64,000 nt of DNA, from assembly GCF_040126055.1 (NCBI RefSeq), contig NZ_CP143541.1, forward strand, positions 1,426,001-1,490,000, written 5' to 3'. Made by a program: the position numbers and the translations under genes. Each line of letters begins with the position of its first letter. Positions within the stretch are counted from its first letter, which is position 1. This stretch comes from Pseudalkalibacillus sp. SCS-8 (GTDB lineage Bacteria; Bacillota; Bacilli; Bacillales; Fictibacillaceae). The notes under the pieces were generated by a model. That model saw nothing but the letters and a program-made list of their open reading frames with translations. It ran no database searches and was not told the DNA's origin. This document shows, one piece after another, positions 37,543-47,113 of this stretch.

Positions 37543-37730
37543 GTTAAAGGACAAATCGTGAATATCGTAACATAACTCTTTATGAGGAAGCATCACAAAT
37601 GTGAACAACCATAGACAATTTGTGAAAAGTTATTTTCATGAGGTCCATTTACTGATAAATTAGAATAGGTGTTTTCCTATACTAGATGTTGTAAGATATG
37701 GAAATAGAGATTATTAAAGGAGGTGGAAGC

Positions 37731-38669
37731 ATGAGCAAAACGAATACGACAACATATGAAGCATCAAGTCGAGTCATGGAGCCAGGGCCGTTGTCAGAAG
37801 CAAACCCTACAGGTACGTGGAAGGATTTCCTGACGCTTGCTAAAATGGGAATTGTCATGTCGAATTTGATTACGACATTCGCTGGATTTTGGATTGCATT
37901 GAAAGTAACCGATGCAAGCCTGTATGCACATATCCCGACTGCGATATTAACCTTACTCGGGGCAGCGCTAGTCATTGCTGGGGGATGTAGTCTCAATAAT
38001 TACATCGATCGTGACATTGATCATTTGATGGAGCGTACCCATGAACGGCCGACGGTTACAGGGAAGATTGATGCAAATCAAGTGCTTTGGGTAGGGATTA
38101 TCCTATCGGCAATCGGGACCGTACTACTGATGTTCGCCTCCTTGATGGCTGCACTTCTCGGAGTTATTGGACTGTTGGTGTATGTCGTCGTCTATACGAT
38201 GTGGTTGAAGCGTAAGCATTCAATCAATACAGTCGTTGGTGGTATTTCAGGTGCGATACCTCCGCTGATCGGGTGGGCAGCAGTTGACCCGAATCTGCAT
38301 ATGACAGCATGGCACTTGTTCTTAATAATGTTTTTATGGCAACCTCCTCACTTCTTAGCTTTGGCTATGAAAAGATGTGAAGAATACCGTAAAGCTGGAA
38401 TTCCGATGCTTCCTGTTGTTTCAGGATTCAAAATGACGAAGCGTCAGATGGTGGTATATGTTGCAGCGTTGCTTCCGGTAAGTTTGTATCTATACCACTT
38501 CGGATGGGTATACATCACTGTTGCAGCTGTACTAGGTTTAGGATGGCTGGCTCTTGGTATTTATGGGTTCTTTATGAAAGATGATATCAAGTGGGCAAGA
38601 ATGATGTTTGTCTATTCCTTGAATTATTTGACCATCATGTTTGTGGTTATGATCATCGTCAATCGCTAA
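37731..38669 (+). CDS. ctaB: Haem O synthase (protohaem IX farnesyltransferase)
   Basis: 312 residues from the ATG at 37731, which follows AAAGGAGGTGG; the frame extends upstream without a better start. A UbiA-family prenyltransferase that adds farnesyl to haem B. The Asp-rich motif '[15 protein letters not shown]' (~96-110) and the second '[17 protein letters not shown]' (~157-173) are present, with about nine membrane segments. First gene of ctaBCDEF. Confidence 0.95.
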   Translation: MSKTNTTTYEASSRVMEPGPLSEANPTGTWKDFLTLAKMGIVMSNLITTFAGFWIALKVTDASLYAHIPTAILTLLGAALVIAGGCSLNNYIDRDIDHLMERTHERPTVTGKIDANQVLWVGIILSAIGTVLLMFASLMAALLGVIGLLVYVVVYTMWLKRKHSINTVVGGISGAIPPLIGWAAVDPNLHMTAWHLFLIMFLWQPPHFLALAMKRCEEYRKAGIPMLPVVSGFKMTKRQMVVYVAALLPVSLYLYHFGWVYITVAAVLGLGWLALGIYGFFMKDDIKWARMMFVYSLNYLTIMFVVMIIVNR

Positions 38670-38694
38670 GGGTGATTGTACCCTTAAGCGATTA
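38662..38694 (+). other. Hairpin at the ctaB stop codon
   Basis: AATCGCTAAGGGT pairs with ACCCTTAAGCGATT (one bulge), covering the ctaB stop. There is no good T-run, so it may partly stop transcription or stabilise the mRNA between ctaB and ctaC. Confidence 0.45.
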
Positions 38695-38749
38695 CATATT
38701 TTCAAAGTGATTCATTGTTAGTACAACAGAGAAAGTGGGGTTTGATTTA

Positions 38750-39799
38750 GTGATGAAACGATGGCTACGATTCAGCCGCATCATTCCGTTACTCGGAATC
38801 ATGATGCTAGGCTTAATGGGTTGCGGTAACCCACAGTTATCCGCACTTCAACCACAAGGTAAAGGGGCAGATGCCCTTTTCGACTTGATGATTTTAAGTC
38901 TTGCCATTATGGTTGTCGTCCTCGTAATTGTATTTATTCTTTTTGGTTATGTATTAGTTAAGTTCCGGGAACGTAAAGGTGATGACTTCATTCCGGAACA
39001 GGTTGAAGGGAACCACTTGTTGGAGGTTCTATGGACAGCGATTCCTATCGTACTTTTACTAGTACTAGCGGTACCGACTGTCATGACTACTTTCGATCTT
39101 GCAGTTAGTGAGAAGAGCGCTGAAGAGTCGAAAGATGGCGGGGACAAGGAAGGTCCAATGACGATTAATGTAACCGCTCACCAATATTGGTGGGAGTTCG
39201 AGTATCCTGACCAAGGTGTCGTAACAGCGCAAGAGCTTTATCTGCCAGTTGATGAAAGAGTCAATGTAAACTTAAGCTCAGCAGATGTCATCCACTCCTT
39301 CTGGATTCCGACGATTTCAGGAAAAATGGATACCAACCCAGGAGACAAGCTGGAGAACTCAATGTGGCTCCACCCTACAAAAACAGGTACATACCAGGGT
39401 GCTTGTGCGGAGCTTTGCGGTGACTCACATGCTCTCATGTACTTTAAAGTCAAAGTGCTTGAGCGCGACGAATTCGATGCGTGGATTGAAAGCATGAAGA
39501 ACACGAAATATGAAGATGCGCCATCCGAGGTCGCTCAAGGACAACAAATCTTTGAAAAGAACTGCTTATCCTGTCACGCAGTCGGTGATAAAGGCGGAAA
39601 TGTCGGACCGGCATTGACTGGATTCGCTGACAACGAGAAGGTAGCAGGTATTCTTGAACACAACAGAGAAAAAATCAAACTGTGGATTAACGACCCACAA
39701 GACGTTAAGCCAGGCAACAATATGCCGGACTTCAACTTCGATGAGAAGCAGTTAGACGCACTAACAGACTACCTATTGGAACTAAAAACCGCTGAATAA
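38750..39799 (+). CDS. ctaC: Cytochrome caa3 oxidase subunit II
   Basis: 349 residues from the GTG at 38750 (ATG at 38753 also possible; GTG at 38735 lies too near GTGGGG). A lipoprotein signal ends LGLMGC. Two membrane helices (~37-62, 82-103) lead to the cupredoxin domain with the CuA site 'CAELCGDSHALM' (~215-226) and the aromatic 'HQYWWEFEYPD'. A C-terminal cytochrome c domain (~255-349) has the haem motif CLSCH and a Met ligand in 'NNMPDF'. The fused haem c defines the caa3 type. Confidence 0.95.
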   Translation: MMKRWLRFSRIIPLLGIMMLGLMGCGNPQLSALQPQGKGADALFDLMILSLAIMVVVLVIVFILFGYVLVKFRERKGDDFIPEQVEGNHLLEVLWTAIPIVLLLVLAVPTVMTTFDLAVSEKSAEESKDGGDKEGPMTINVTAHQYWWEFEYPDQGVVTAQELYLPVDERVNVNLSSADVIHSFWIPTISGKMDTNPGDKLENSMWLHPTKTGTYQGACAELCGDSHALMYFKVKVLERDEFDAWIESMKNTKYEDAPSEVAQGQQIFEKNCLSCHAVGDKGGNVGPALTGFADNEKVAGILEHNREKIKLWINDPQDVKPGNNMPDFNFDEKQLDALTDYLLELKTAE

Positions 39800-39835
39800 G
39801 CGTGGTTTCAGTCGCTTTAAAAAGGAGGTACTATC

Positions 39836-41695
39836 GTGAGTAACGCACATGCAGCGAATAAAAGCGTTCTATGGGATTGGCTGACAACAGTCGACCATAA
39901 GAAAATTGGAATCCTTTACCTCATTTCCGGCGGGTTTTTCTTCCTTGTCGGTGGGATAGAGGCAGTTTTAATTCGTATTCAATTGATGGGCCCTGAAATG
40001 ACTTTCTTGACAGGGGACCTTTATAACCAAGTATTAACGATGCACGGAACGACGATGATCTTCCTGGCAGCCATGCCGGTCATCTTCGCCTTTATGAATG
40101 CCGTCGTCCCATTACAGATTGGAGCACGGGACGTAGCCTTTCCTTTTGTGAACTCATTAGGATTTTGGTTATTCTTCTTCGGAGGAGTGCTTTTGAACTT
40201 GAGTTGGTTCTTAGGCGGCGCACCAGATGCAGGTTGGACAGCCTATGCACCACTTTCTACACAATCTAGCGGACAAGGGGTCGATTTCTATGTCCTCGGT
40301 CTCCAGATTGCAGGTGCCGGTACGTTGATGGGGGGAATCAACTTCCTCGTAACCATCATCAACATGAGAGCACCAGGTATGACGTTCATGCGTATGCCAT
40401 TGTTCACATGGACTGCATTCGTAACGTCTGGTCTTATTCTTTTCGCATTCCCGGCATTGACAATCGGGTTCTTCTTGCTCATGTTCGACCGTGTGTTTGA
40501 AGCGAACTTCTTTGATGCCAATATGGGTGGAAACGCCGTCATCTGGGAGCACATCTTCTGGATTTTCGGACACCCGGAAGTATATATTTTGATTTTGCCT
40601 GCGTTCGGAATCATTTCTGAAGTTGTAGCGACATTCTCTCGTAAGAGACTTTTCGGTTACAGTGCAATGGTATTCGCAACTGTATTGATCGGTTTCTTAG
40701 GCTTCATGGTGTGGGCTCACCACATGTTTACTGTGGGTCTTGGACCAGTTGCCAACTCGATCTTTGCTGTTGCAACGATGGCTATTGCGATCCCGACAGG
40801 TGTTAAGATCTTCAACTGGGTCTTCACAATGTGGGGCGGACGAATCACATTCAATACAGCAAATCTGTTTTCGGTAGGATTCATCCCGACTTTCGTCATG
40901 GGTGGGGTAACAGGTGTCATGCTTGCAGTCGCTCCTGCTGACTATCAATACCATGACAGTTATTTCGTTGTTGCCCACTTCCACTACGTTATCGTAGGTG
41001 GATTGGTACTTGGACTCTTCTCTGGATTGTATTACTGGTATCCAAGAATGTTCGGTATAATGCTGAATGAAACATTAGGTAAGTGGAACTTCTGGACATT
41101 CTTCATCGGTTTCCACTTGACGTTCTTCCCTCAGCACTTCTTAGGTCTGATGGGTATGCCTCGTCGTTATTTCACATATCCTGAGGAATTCCAGCTCGGT
41201 TCCTTGAACATGATTAGTACTGTCGGGGCAATTTTGATGTCGGTAGGTACAGTCATTTTCCTTATCAACCTCGTCGTATCCCATAAAAAAGGGGAGCAGG
41301 TTGGAGGAGATCCTTGGAATGGCCGTACACTTGAATGGGCGATTCCAAACCCGACACCGCATTATAACTTCCTGCAAACGCCACTTGTTCGTGGACTTGA
41401 TGCATTATGGATCGAGAAAATGGCAGGGAACAAGAAGATGACACCGGCTGAACCAATCGGAGATATTCACATGCCGAACAATTCAATCCTTCCGTTCATC
41501 ATGTCATTTGGTCTCTTCATTGCAGGTTTCGGTTTCATTTACTTCAATACTGCAGGCACGGCAGCGTTGATTGCTGTAATTGTCGGTATGGGTATTGCAC
41601 TTGCTTGTATGTTCCTAAGATCATGGATTGATGATCATGGGTATCATATTCATAAAGAGGATTTACCGAAAGAGGATAAGGGGGTCGATGCATAA
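39836..41695 (+). CDS. ctaD: Cytochrome caa3 oxidase subunit I
   Basis: 619 residues, GTG start after AAAGGAGG. The haem-copper catalytic core: low-spin haem His in 'TMHGTTMI', the CuB/His-Tyr pair in 'FGHPEVYILILPAFG', the two CuB His in 'WAHHMFTVGL', and the haem a3/a pair in 'HFHYVIVGG'. The His-Pro-Glu-Val-Tyr block marks an A-type oxidase. It ends in a one-base overlap with ctaE (TAATG). Confidence 0.97.
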   Translation: MSNAHAANKSVLWDWLTTVDHKKIGILYLISGGFFFLVGGIEAVLIRIQLMGPEMTFLTGDLYNQVLTMHGTTMIFLAAMPVIFAFMNAVVPLQIGARDVAFPFVNSLGFWLFFFGGVLLNLSWFLGGAPDAGWTAYAPLSTQSSGQGVDFYVLGLQIAGAGTLMGGINFLVTIINMRAPGMTFMRMPLFTWTAFVTSGLILFAFPALTIGFFLLMFDRVFEANFFDANMGGNAVIWEHIFWIFGHPEVYILILPAFGIISEVVATFSRKRLFGYSAMVFATVLIGFLGFMVWAHHMFTVGLGPVANSIFAVATMAIAIPTGVKIFNWVFTMWGGRITFNTANLFSVGFIPTFVMGGVTGVMLAVAPADYQYHDSYFVVAHFHYVIVGGLVLGLFSGLYYWYPRMFGIMLNETLGKWNFWTFFIGFHLTFFPQHFLGLMGMPRRYFTYPEEFQLGSLNMISTVGAILMSVGTVIFLINLVVSHKKGEQVGGDPWNGRTLEWAIPNPTPHYNFLQTPLVRGLDALWIEKMAGNKKMTPAEPIGDIHMPNNSILPFIMSFGLFIAGFGFIYFNTAGTAALIAVIVGMGIALACMFLRSWIDDHGYHIHKEDLPKEDKGVDA

Positions 41696-42315
41696 TGGAC
41701 GTAGGTGAACGCTTAACGGATCAGAACTTCCCTGAATCCCCTGAAAAGGCGACCCTTGAGGGCAAGAACAAGTTTTTAGGGTTCTGGTTGTTCTTAGGTG
41801 GAGAAACTGTATTATTTGCTACATTGTTCGGTACTTACCTTGGTTTGCGAAATTCATTCGGTAAAGGACCAGAAGCATCCGAAATTTTCCAATTGCCGGT
41901 GGTCTTTATCGCAACAATGATTCTACTTACAAGTAGTTTGACGAGTGTGTATGCTGTCCTTGCTATGAAGGAAAATAACGTTAAGAAGATGCAAACGTGG
42001 TTCTTTGTTACCTTACTTCTAGGAGTAGCATTCCTTGGACTTGAGATTTACGAGTTTGTGGAGTATGTCCATCACGGGCATACCTTTACCTCAGGAGCAT
42101 TCGGCTCAGCGTTCTATACGCTCGTCGGATTCCACGGAGGACACGTTTTATTCGGAGTCCTTTGGATTGCAGCATTGCTAGTACGTAACAGAAACCGTGG
42201 GCTTACGCTATACAATGCGCCAAAGTATTACCTTTTCGCTTTATATTGGCACTTTGTCGACGTTGTATGGGTATTCATTTTCACAGTTGTTTATCTTATG
42301 GGAAAGGTGGGGTAA
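41695..42315 (+). CDS. ctaE: Cytochrome caa3 oxidase subunit III
   Basis: 206 residues, five membrane segments, ATG overlapping the ctaD stop by one base. The family features 'FLFGEGT'-like 'FLGGETVLFATLFGTYLGLR', 'FYTLVGFHGGHVLFGVLW' and 'YWHFVDVVWVFIFTVVYL' are clear. It is the five-helix form found with small subunit IV proteins. Confidence 0.95.
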   Translation: MDVGERLTDQNFPESPEKATLEGKNKFLGFWLFLGGETVLFATLFGTYLGLRNSFGKGPEASEIFQLPVVFIATMILLTSSLTSVYAVLAMKENNVKKMQTWFFVTLLLGVAFLGLEIYEFVEYVHHGHTFTSGAFGSAFYTLVGFHGGHVLFGVLWIAALLVRNRNRGLTLYNAPKYYLFALYWHFVDVVWVFIFTVVYLMGKVG

Positions 42316-42318
42316 TCG

Positions 42319-42651
42319 ATGGCTAGTCAAGATCAAACGAAATCAGTCCATCACCACTCGTCCTTGCAGAAGAAAATCAAGCTTAAGCAGGAACGCCGTC
42401 AGCATAATGTTTCATTCGTCATGATGATCTTGTTGACCATTGTTGCGTTCGCTGCGATTGCCAGTGATGCAATCTCAAATAAGGTCGCTATCCTGTTCAT
42501 CCTAGTCCTTGCTGGTGTACAAGTGTTTTTCCAACTCTATGTTTGGATGCATCTTGGTAACAAAGGGCATGAATTCCCGATGTGGGGCATAGCAAGTGGA
42601 CTGTTGATTGCAGTCATCACTGTCGGTACCCTTATGGGATTGATCTGGTAA
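42319..42651 (+). CDS. ctaF: Cytochrome caa3 oxidase subunit IV
   Basis: 110 residues with three membrane segments (~33-50, 55-75, 87-108) after a polar His/Lys-rich N-tail. 'FFQLYVWMHLGNKGHEFP' is typical of the prokaryotic subunit IV (COX4_pro). It starts 3 bases after ctaE. It ends the operon; ctaG does not follow. Confidence 0.93.
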   Translation: MASQDQTKSVHHHSSLQKKIKLKQERRQHNVSFVMMILLTIVAFAAIASDAISNKVAILFILVLAGVQVFFQLYVWMHLGNKGHEFPMWGIASGLLIAVITVGTLMGLIW

Positions 42652-42660
42652 TAACAGATG

Positions 42661-42690
42661 AGGTTGGCTCAAATGAGCCAACCTTTTTTA
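42661..42690 (+). terminator. Terminator of the cta operon
   Basis: A perfect 10-bp stem (42661-42670 with 42675-42684), AAAT loop and T-run. Confidence 0.95.
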
Positions 42691-42803
42691 TTTGCTCTAA
42701 ACTTCGATAAGGATTATTAAGGTAGCAATGGTTGCTTTTCATTAGAGGAGTTTTAGAAGCAATGATGAATATAGTTCAAGGATGGGAAAAAGGGGGTAAG
42801 ACG

Positions 42804-43997
42804 ATGGAGATTAGAACGATTAATGAAGATGAGTTTGATGATTTTCTCAAAATGGGGGAATTCGCTTTTCAATACGAATTATCAGAGGAAGAGAGAAAGA
42901 AACGTAGATCCTTCTTGAAAGTAGAAAATTGCTGGGCGCTTTATGAGGATGGGGCAATGGCATCCAAGCTCACAATACACCCTTTTGAAATATGGATAGG
43001 AAATAGAAATTTCTCTATGGGTGGTATTGCAGGGGTAGCTTCCTGGCCGGAACACCGACGAAAAGGACACGTACAAAAGCTTATGAAAAAGTCATTGGAG
43101 GTTATGCGTGAGCAGAGACAATACGTATCAATGCTCCATCCGTTTTCGTTTGCTTTTTATCGGAAATATGGATGGGAGATGACGCATACGACCAAAACGT
43201 ATGAAATAAAGCCTGAGCAGCTCCCTATACGCACTGCGAACATGAAGGGCAAGGTGGTGAGAATCCATCATGATATCCAACGCCTCAACGCCATTTATGA
43301 ACGTTACGCCCAGAACTATAACGGAATGCTGAAGCGCACAGAGAAATGGTGGAACTTCTCGATCTTAGAAAATTCACGGGACATTGTTGCGGTTTATGAG
43401 GATGAAGCTGGCGAGGACCAAGGCTATCTGATTTACAATGTCAAAGATAATCTAATGGAAATCGAGGAGTGGATCAGCCTGACGCCACATGCGAAATCTA
43501 CTATGCTCCAGTATGTCGCCAATCACGACTCAATGGTCAGAAAAATAAAAATACATCCTCCTGTTGAAGAATCCTTCGCCTTTTACATGGCGGATCCGAA
43601 AATCAAACAGGAATACAGCTCTTATTTTATGAGTAGAGTTGTGGATGTTAAGGGCTTCCTTGAACAATATCCTTTCAAGGGGGACCTGGAACGGTCGTTG
43701 ATTTTCCATATTGAGGACACATTCGCTGAATGGAACAACGGCACATTCATCGTTAGAAGCGATGATCATGGTGGAAGGCTGGTGGACTATTACCCGCCAA
43801 AGGAAGGCATGCGTTGCAGTCAAGAACCGCAAAGAGGCATCCTATGTACGATAAATATGTTTTCGACCATGTTCTTTAATCATATGAAGCCTACTGAACT
43901 TTCTACAGCAGGTATGATAACCGGAAAGCATGATGAACTTTCCTATTTGGAAACGATTCTTGTGGACGAGCGTCCATTCTTATATGATTTCTTTTAG
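42804..43997 (+). CDS. Eis-like GNAT acetyltransferase with sterol-carrier-like tail
   Basis: 397 residues from the ATG at 42804, which follows AAAGGGGG; the frame runs on upstream without a site. N-terminal GNAT domain with the acetyl-CoA loop 'VASWPEHRRKGHVQKLMKKSLEVMREQ' (~74-100), a second GNAT-like region, and a C-terminal SCP2-like part ending in the free carboxylate, as in the Eis family of ~400 aa. Eis relatives acetylate aminoglycosides or protein lysines; the substrate is not known. It occupies the place of ctaG. Confidence 0.87.
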   Translation: MEIRTINEDEFDDFLKMGEFAFQYELSEEERKKRRSFLKVENCWALYEDGAMASKLTIHPFEIWIGNRNFSMGGIAGVASWPEHRRKGHVQKLMKKSLEVMREQRQYVSMLHPFSFAFYRKYGWEMTHTTKTYEIKPEQLPIRTANMKGKVVRIHHDIQRLNAIYERYAQNYNGMLKRTEKWWNFSILENSRDIVAVYEDEAGEDQGYLIYNVKDNLMEIEEWISLTPHAKSTMLQYVANHDSMVRKIKIHPPVEESFAFYMADPKIKQEYSSYFMSRVVDVKGFLEQYPFKGDLERSLIFHIEDTFAEWNNGTFIVRSDDHGGRLVDYYPPKEGMRCSQEPQRGILCTINMFSTMFFNHMKPTELSTAGMITGKHDELSYLETILVDERPFLYDFF

Positions 43998-44024
43998 ACA
44001 ACATACTTTAACTGAGGCAAATAA

Positions 44025-44069
44025 AAAGGGTTGACCTCTCCGTTCCTTGAACGAGGTGAACCCTTTTTT
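44025..44069. terminator. Bidirectional terminator between the Eis-like gene and the AI-2E-type permease gene
   Basis: A 14-bp stem with few mismatches (44025-44038 with 44053-44066), A-tract left and T-run right. Confidence 0.88.
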
Positions 44070-44071
44070 CT

Positions 44072-45133
44072 TTAAATCTTGAAATTGGTTTTTACAATAC
44101 CTGCTTCACGAGCTGAATTGAATACGATGAGAATCATTGGACCGATGATGAAACCCATCGGGCCGATTAGCTTCAGGCCTAGGTACATCGCAATCAATGT
44201 CGAGAGAGCAGATAGTCCGATATGATGACCCATCACTTTCGGTTCAACTGTCCTTCGTATGATTAATAAAATCACAGCCAATACAGCTAGCTTTGTTCCT
44301 AAAACAATATTCCCCACCAGCAGATAATAAATCGCCCATGGTCCAAGAATGATGATCGAACCGATAATCGGAATGAAATCGATGATCCAAATGATGAATG
44401 CCATTAATAACGCAACATCCGGTACAATGATATACAATCCGATCAGAGCAGCCAAGAAAATGACGATACTAACAAGAAATTGAGCTTTTAAGAAGCCGAA
44501 AACAACGTATGATAGTCGTTTTGACATAAAATGTACTTTTTCTGCGGTCTTCTCTGTGAGATGGGCATAGAAGCGGCGGTGCAATCTCGGAAATTCAAGT
44601 AAGAAAAGGAACAACGTAATCAAATAGACCAGGATGCTCACTAAGTAACTAGGTATAAGTGATACAATTGAAGTTAATGATTCAATGTAATTTTTCTCTA
44701 ATAGTTTCCCTCGTAACGATTCCAAAAATTGATTGACCTGGCTGTTAATTTCAATAACGAATTCTTCAGGTAAATCCTGTGCGGCCTTCTCGAAATTCTT
44801 CTCGATGTCATCCCAGACATTGTTCACTTCTGATATATACGTAGGTGAATTTTCAACAAAGTCGATTGCTGAGGTTATCACTTTCGTCACGAGTACGTAG
44901 CTGCCGATCCCCATCAAGACCAAGAATAAGGTAAAAACGATAAATACTGAAAGGTTACGCTTGATGGATAGTCGATACTGAAACATTCGTACCGCGGGTT
45001 CGAGTATGAAGGCTGTCAGTATGGCGAACACAATAGGGAGAGAAATCGGTAGAATCCATATAAATGCCGCAATTATAATGATTGTAATAAGTAGATAGAT
45101 GAGCCAGCGTTTCCGTGTTGTTAGTTGTTTCAA
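44072..45133 (-). CDS. AI-2E/PerM-family transporter (YtvI-like)
   Basis: 353 residues, TTG start after AAGGGGG. About eight membrane segments; the C-terminal signature 'IIWIIDFIPIIGSIIILGPWAIYYL' (~238-262) and 'GLKLIGPMGFIIGPMILIVF' are typical of the AI-2E exporter/permease superfamily, including the sporulation membrane protein YtvI. An amphipathic periplasmic-like region lies at ~90-160. Substrate unknown. It is an insertion compared with B. subtilis between ctaF and ylbA. Confidence 0.85.
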   Translation of the reverse strand: MKQLTTRKRWLIYLLITIIIIAAFIWILPISLPIVFAILTAFILEPAVRMFQYRLSIKRNLSVFIVFTLFLVLMGIGSYVLVTKVITSAIDFVENSPTYISEVNNVWDDIEKNFEKAAQDLPEEFVIEINSQVNQFLESLRGKLLEKNYIESLTSIVSLIPSYLVSILVYLITLFLFLLEFPRLHRRFYAHLTEKTAEKVHFMSKRLSYVVFGFLKAQFLVSIVIFLAALIGLYIIVPDVALLMAFIIWIIDFIPIIGSIIILGPWAIYYLLVGNIVLGTKLAVLAVILLIIRRTVEPKVMGHHIGLSALSTLIAMYLGLKLIGPMGFIIGPMILIVFNSAREAGIVKTNFKI

Positions 45134-45320
45134 TATAGTCCCCCTTCCCCCGAAAACTCCTTACTTATATTATATGTGTTATGTGAAATTATGAACAGCC
45201 ATCTGTTCTAATAATCCACTTAATCCTTATCATTTTTGTCGACATAATAAATTTATAAACCTGTTGGCCTAAATCCGTTGGAAATAAAAAAAGTCTGACA
45301 TAATGAGCCAGACCTTCTTC

Positions 45321-45683
45321 TTAATTGGAGTGATGCTTTTCAATTTCCTCTTTTAATTGATTAAGAAGCTTCTTACATGTGTTTACGGTGTTCTTTGGAA
45401 AGTCTTCATCGTATTCCACGCCATGAGGATAATAATGTTTGCCTAGGTAAGGTTCCATTACTTTAATCAATGCGTGGGATGTTTCGACTTCACCTTCCAC
45501 TGCGACACATGGAATTCGCAGGTAGAAGACTTCACCCGTATCCATGTTTTCAAACTTGTGATCATATGTAATTCGTTCGTAATCCCACTGGCCAGCACGA
45601 ATGAAACCAACTTCATGCATCAAGTGCTCAAGCATTTCGAAGTCAAGTACTTTACCGGCCAAGCCGATTTCTTCAAATTTCAT
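45321..45683 (-). CDS. ylbA: YugN/YlbA-family protein
   Basis: 120 residues from the ATG at 45683, 7 bases after GTGGAGG; the longer frame lacks a start site. Small acidic soluble protein with 'MKFEEIGLAGKVLDFEMLEHLMHEVGFIRAGQWDYERITYDHKFE', the YugN-like pattern. Function unknown. Position at the head of the ylb genes supports ylbA. Confidence 0.85.
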   Translation of the reverse strand: MKFEEIGLAGKVLDFEMLEHLMHEVGFIRAGQWDYERITYDHKFENMDTGEVFYLRIPCVAVEGEVETSHALIKVMEPYLGKHYYPHGVEYDEDFPKNTVNTCKKLLNQLKEEIEKHHSN

Positions 45684-45844
45684 GAGGTATCCTCCACATC
45701 CTTCGATAGGTTCTTCCTTCACTATAATAGTATGAAATGTCTTAAGATGCAATGTTTCACCTCTTTATTCGATACAAAAAATGTTCAAGCTTGAAAAGAA
45801 ATTGAAAAATTGGTCAAACTAAACGGTGAAATGGAGGAGATAGA

Positions 45845-46465
45845 ATGAAGAAATGGTTATTCGCCGTTTTATGTTTGGCAGCTGGATTGTTCATTTTCCA
45901 TGCACCTGCGCATGCGCAAGGGCAATCTGTCCATATTGTAAAGTCAGGAGATACGTTATGGAAAATCTCAAAATGGTTTCAAATTGGATTATCAGAAATC
46001 ATTAATGCCAATCCACAATTTGAAAATCCCGACTTGATCTACCCTGGTGATAAGGTATATGTTCCTCGAAAGCAACAAATTAAAGAGATTGAGCGAGAGG
46101 TCATCAAGTTGACAAATAAGAAACGAGCCGAAAATGGATTAGGTCCTTTGAAAGCGGATTGGCAGTTGTCAAGAGTAGCCAGATACAAATCAAATGATAT
46201 GAAGAATAATGGCTATTTCTCTCACCAATCCCCGACATATGGTTCCCCTTTTGAGATGATGAGAGACTTTAATATACACTATTCCTCTGCTGGTGAGAAC
46301 ATCGCAATGGGGCAAAGTTCTGCACAGGCCGTTGTCAATGCTTGGATGAAGAGTCCTGGTCACCGTAAGAATATGCTGAGCTCGAATTATACGTACATTG
46401 GTGTCGGCTATGCAAAAGGCGGTTCAGGTCGATACTACTGGACACAAATGTTTATTAGAAAGTAG
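45845..46465 (+). CDS. Secreted LysM-CAP domain protein
   Basis: 206 residues. Signal peptide (1-24, cleavage after AHA). LysM domain at ~28-75 ('HIVKSGDTLWKISKWFQIGLSEIINANPQFENPDLIYPGDKVYVP') binds peptidoglycan. The CAP/SCP domain (~85-206) has 'LTNKKRAENGL', 'GENIAMGQSS' and 'SPGHRKNMLSSNYTYIGVGY'. Many sporulation-linked YkwD-type proteins have this architecture. Start ATG after GGAGGAG. A second CAP protein (ylbC) lies 650 bases downstream. Confidence 0.9.
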   Translation: MKKWLFAVLCLAAGLFIFHAPAHAQGQSVHIVKSGDTLWKISKWFQIGLSEIINANPQFENPDLIYPGDKVYVPRKQQIKEIEREVIKLTNKKRAENGLGPLKADWQLSRVARYKSNDMKNNGYFSHQSPTYGSPFEMMRDFNIHYSSAGENIAMGQSSAQAVVNAWMKSPGHRKNMLSSNYTYIGVGYAKGGSGRYYWTQMFIRK

Positions 46466-46473
46466 GTCGAAGT

Positions 46474-46911
46474 GTGAAGAAGCTAAAAGACATCATGACA
46501 AAAAATGTGGATTACTGTACGACACTAGACAATGTTTATGAAGCTGCTGTAAAGATGAAAAATGATCATGTAGGTGCCATTCCTGTTTGTGAGAATGATC
46601 AGCTGGTCGGGATGATCACCGACCGTGATATTGTGATTAGAGGAGTAGCTGAAAAGAAACCGAATGCTTCGAAGATAACCGATATCATGAGTGATCATAT
46701 TGTAACAGGTACGCCAGATATGACGGTAGATGAAGCCCTCGATCTCATGTGCAAACATGAAATACGCCGCTTGCCGATAGTTGAACAAAATCGACTTGCA
46801 GGTATCATCTCCTTAGGTGACCTTGCCATGCATCGAGAATCAAATCAACAAGCAGGTGTAGCTCTGACGGATATCTCCGAAGCGGAACCCGATCAGCAGG
46901 CTCATCACTGA
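46474..46911 (+). CDS. ylbB: CBS-domain pair protein (YlbB-like)
   Basis: 145 residues, GTG start with a weak site, 8 bases after the LysM-CAP gene. Two CBS motifs: 'IMTKNVDYCTTLDNVYEAAVKMKNDHVGAIPVCENDQLVGMITDRDI' (~7-53) and 'IMSDHIVTGTPDMTVDEALDLMCKHEIRRLPIVEQNRLAGIISLGDL' (~70-116). They probably bind an adenosyl ligand such as AMP or ATP. Role unknown. Confidence 0.9.
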   Translation: MKKLKDIMTKNVDYCTTLDNVYEAAVKMKNDHVGAIPVCENDQLVGMITDRDIVIRGVAEKKPNASKITDIMSDHIVTGTPDMTVDEALDLMCKHEIRRLPIVEQNRLAGIISLGDLAMHRESNQQAGVALTDISEAEPDQQAHH

Positions 46912-46915
46912 AACC

Positions 46916-46960
46916 AGCTTGTAGAGAACGCTATATGTTACTCTACAAGCTTATTTATTT
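46916..46960 (+). terminator. Terminator of the LysM-CAP/ylbB pair
   Basis: A perfect 11-bp stem (46916-46926 with 46941-46951) and a T-rich tail. Confidence 0.75.
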
Positions 46961-47113
46961 CCCATTCATCTTTAAAGGTGCATTTGCGAGTATGAATAGA
47001 GGGACGATTGAATAAGATGGGAGTAGCAGGCATGTACCGTATGATAGACAACCTATCTGCTTTCATGTAATGTAAAAGTAATCATAGATTATCGGCAATC
47101 GGGGGAGGGTATA

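Noticed and set aside
45289-45316. Terminator after ylbA (minus strand)
   Set aside because: The stem around AGTCTG/CAGACC has a mismatch and only a modest T-run; kept out of the feature list as too weak, though the gene probably ends there.
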